34,222 nt of DNA, taken from positions 1-34,222 of the forward strand of contig JAUZRS010000066.1 of NCBI GenBank assembly GCA_030950195.1, in the 5' to 3' direction. The stretch is from Gammaproteobacteria bacterium (GTDB taxonomy: Bacteria; Pseudomonadota; Gammaproteobacteria; JAUZRS01). Shown piece by piece: positions 32,362-34,222 of the stretch; position 1 is the stretch's first letter; every line of letters begins with the position of its first letter. The notes below the pieces were generated by a model. The model was given only the letters and a program-made list of their open reading frames with translations, did not search any database and had not been told where the DNA came from. Position numbers and translations under genes: made by a program.

Positions 32362-33690
32362 TTATTCAGCACGCAATTGCCCTCGTAGGGAGTTGTTTAA
32401 CGCCTCGGTGATGGTGACGGTGACAAACTGGCCGATCAAGGCCGCATCACCACTGAAGTTCACCACCCGATTGTTCTCCGTGCGCCCCGCCAGTTGTGCC
32501 GGATCTTTTTTCGATGGCCGCTCCACCAAGATTTTCTGCTCACTGCCCACCATCCGCCGACTGATCTGCAACGCCATTTCATTGATGCGCTGTTGCAAAC
32601 GTGCCAGACGCTCTTTTTTCACCGCCATCGGCACTTCATCCAGCATCGAAGCCGCTGGCGTACCTGGACGCGCACTGTAAATAAAGCTGTAAGAGTGATC
32701 AAAACCGACCTCTTCAATCAGCGTCATCGTGGCTTCAAAATCGGCATCGGTTTCACCAGGGAAGCCAATGATAAAATCAGAAGAGAGGGTCACGTCAGGA
32801 CGCGCAGCGCGCAGACGACGAATCTTAGATTTGTACTCAATCGCCATGTGGCCGCGTTTCATCGCCGCCAAAATGCGATCCGAGCCGCTCTGCACCGGCA
32901 GATGAACAAAGCTGACCAACTCCGGCACCTGCCGAAAAGCCTCAATCAAGCTGTCGCTGAACTCCACCGGATGCGAGGTGGTAAAACGAATCCGTTCAAT
33001 GCCCTCGATGGCCGCCACATAATGGATCAGCAGCGCCAAGTCGGCGAACTCACCGTCGTCCATCACACCCCGATAGGCGTTGACGTTCTGCCCCAGTAAG
33101 TTGATCTCCCGCACCCCTTGCGCCGCCAGTTGTGACACCTCCACCAGCACCTCATCAAAGGGACGGCTCACCTCTTCACCACGGGTGTAGGGCACCACGC
33201 AGAAGGTGCAATATTTACTGCACCCTTCCATCACCGAGACAAAAGCCGTCGGCCCTTCGGCACGAGGCTGAGGCAGATGATCGAACTTTTCAATTTCAGG
33301 AAACGAAATATCCACCACCGAACGGTGATTTTTTTGCACCTCGCTCACCATCTTTGGCAAACGGTGCAGCGTCTGAGGGCCAAACACCATATCGACATAA
33401 GGCGCACGCTCACGCAGAGCAGCGCCCTCTTGACTGGCCACGCAGCCCCCCACACCGATCACCAAATTGGGATTTTTCTGCTTCAGCTTGCGCCAGCGTC
33501 CGAGCAGCGAGAAGACCTTCTCTTGCGCCTTTTCACGAATCGAACAGGTGTTGAGCAGCAGGATGTCCGCCTGCGCGGCATCGTCGATCAGCTCGGTTTT
33601 CTGTTCGGCATTGAGCACATCCAGCATTTTGGCCGAATCGTACTCGTTCATCTGACAACCGTGGGTTTGGATAAATACTTTACGCGCCAT
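32362..33690 (-). CDS. miaB: tRNA-2-methylthio-N6-dimethylallyladenosine synthase
   Basis: [19 protein letters not shown], radical-SAM [23 protein letters not shown]; start set at 33690. Confidence 0.97.
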   Translation of the reverse strand: MARKVFIQTHGCQMNEYDSAKMLDVLNAEQKTELIDDAAQADILLLNTCSIREKAQEKVFSLLGRWRKLKQKNPNLVIGVGGCVASQEGAALRERAPYVDMVFGPQTLHRLPKMVSEVQKNHRSVVDISFPEIEKFDHLPQPRAEGPTAFVSVMEGCSKYCTFCVVPYTRGEEVSRPFDEVLVEVSQLAAQGVREINLLGQNVNAYRGVMDDGEFADLALLIHYVAAIEGIERIRFTTSHPVEFSDSLIEAFRQVPELVSFVHLPVQSGSDRILAAMKRGHMAIEYKSKIRRLRAARPDVTLSSDFIIGFPGETDADFEATMTLIEEVGFDHSYSFIYSARPGTPAASMLDEVPMAVKKERLARLQQRINEMALQISRRMVGSEQKILVERPSKKDPAQLAGRTENNRVVNFSGDAALIGQFVTVTITEALNNSLRGQLRAE

Positions 33691-33862
33691 AACTCTACAC
33701 ACAAAAGATCAAACGGGGGATTTTACACGCATGAGATGACTGTGCGCCAAAAAAAATCGCAAAAACAGCCCATTTCTTCTACAATCGCTCCCTGCCGCGC
33801 AAACCGGCGAACTCTTAACACGTCTTTTACCGACCAGAACAACAGGCAGGAAATACCCCGCT

Positions 33863-34222
33863 ATGAGCAACAGCTACCTCTTTACTTCCGAATCCGTCTC
33901 CGAAGGCCACCCAGATAAAATCGCTGATCAAATCTCCGATGCCATATTGGATGCCCTACTAGAACAGGATAAAAATGCCCGTGTTGCCTGTGAAACCCTA
34001 ATCAAAACCGGTGTGGTCATGGTCGCAGGCGAGATTAGCACCTCCGCTTGGGTGGATCTGGAAGAAATCGTACGCAACACCATTTTGGAGATCGGTTACA
34101 ACAGCTCCGAGATGGGCTTTGATGGCTCCACCTGTGCGGTGCTCAATGCCATCGGCAAACAGTCCAGCGACATCGCCATGGGCGTGGATCGTTCCGCCCC
34201 AGAAGAGCAAGGTGCCGGTGAT
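33863..34222 (+). CDS. metK: S-adenosylmethionine synthetase, N-terminal part (truncated by window edge)
   Basis: [60 protein letters not shown]...; AGGAA upstream of ATG. Confidence 0.97.
   Translation, partial: MSNSYLFTSESVSEGHPDKIADQISDAILDALLEQDKNARVACETLIKTGVVMVAGEISTSAWVDLEEIVRNTILEIGYNSSEMGFDGSTCAVLNAIGKQSSDIAMGVDRSAPEEQGAGD

Noticed and set aside
32273-32680. 135-aa plus-strand ORF across the miaB 3' end
   Set aside because: Runs through the REP-like repeat and antisense to miaB; no coding support.
33703-33862. Possible SAM or SAH riboswitch upstream of metK
   Set aside because: The leader is short with no recognisable SAM/SAH riboswitch core; only a TACAAT-like -10 at 33780 without a convincing -35.

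Overview
This window is a gammaproteobacterial chromosome segment, and nearly everything in it is coded on the minus strand. No phage, IS element, CRISPR array or toxin-antitoxin module was recognised. Main blocks: (1) the translation operon thrS-infC-rpmI-rplT-pheS-pheT (pheT truncated at the left edge); (2) an uncharacterised 388-aa ORF, a DUF3565 protein, a CHASE-GGDEF diguanylate cyclase, rlmB and rnr; (3) tRNA-Leu(CAG) with a clear promoter, followed by about 450 bp of possibly decayed coding sequence; (4) an M50 site-2 protease, a low-MW protein tyrosine phosphatase and a dynamin-like GTPase; (5) a DUF302 protein and an operon of RND adaptor, RND permease, small secreted protein, LolA-like protein and orphan ParA-like ATPase; (6) a response-regulator GGDEF protein divergent from citrate synthase; (7) the conserved cluster miaB-phoH-ybeY-corC-lnt / leuS-lptE; (8) the 5' end of metK. 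Best leads: an in-frame A_AAA_AAA slippery heptamer at the dynamin/phosphatase junction that could yield a -1 frameshift fusion; an 11-bp tandem repeat giving three consecutive ATG ACG AAA starts and two MTK* mini-ORFs at a diguanylate cyclase start; an RND permease with an extra hydrophobic helix and a polylysine tail, in an apparent operon with an orphan ParA; hairpins in the pheST, rpmI and pre-tRNA leaders; and an apparent AUC start codon for infC. All calls come from reading the sequence and recalled family knowledge; no searches were run.
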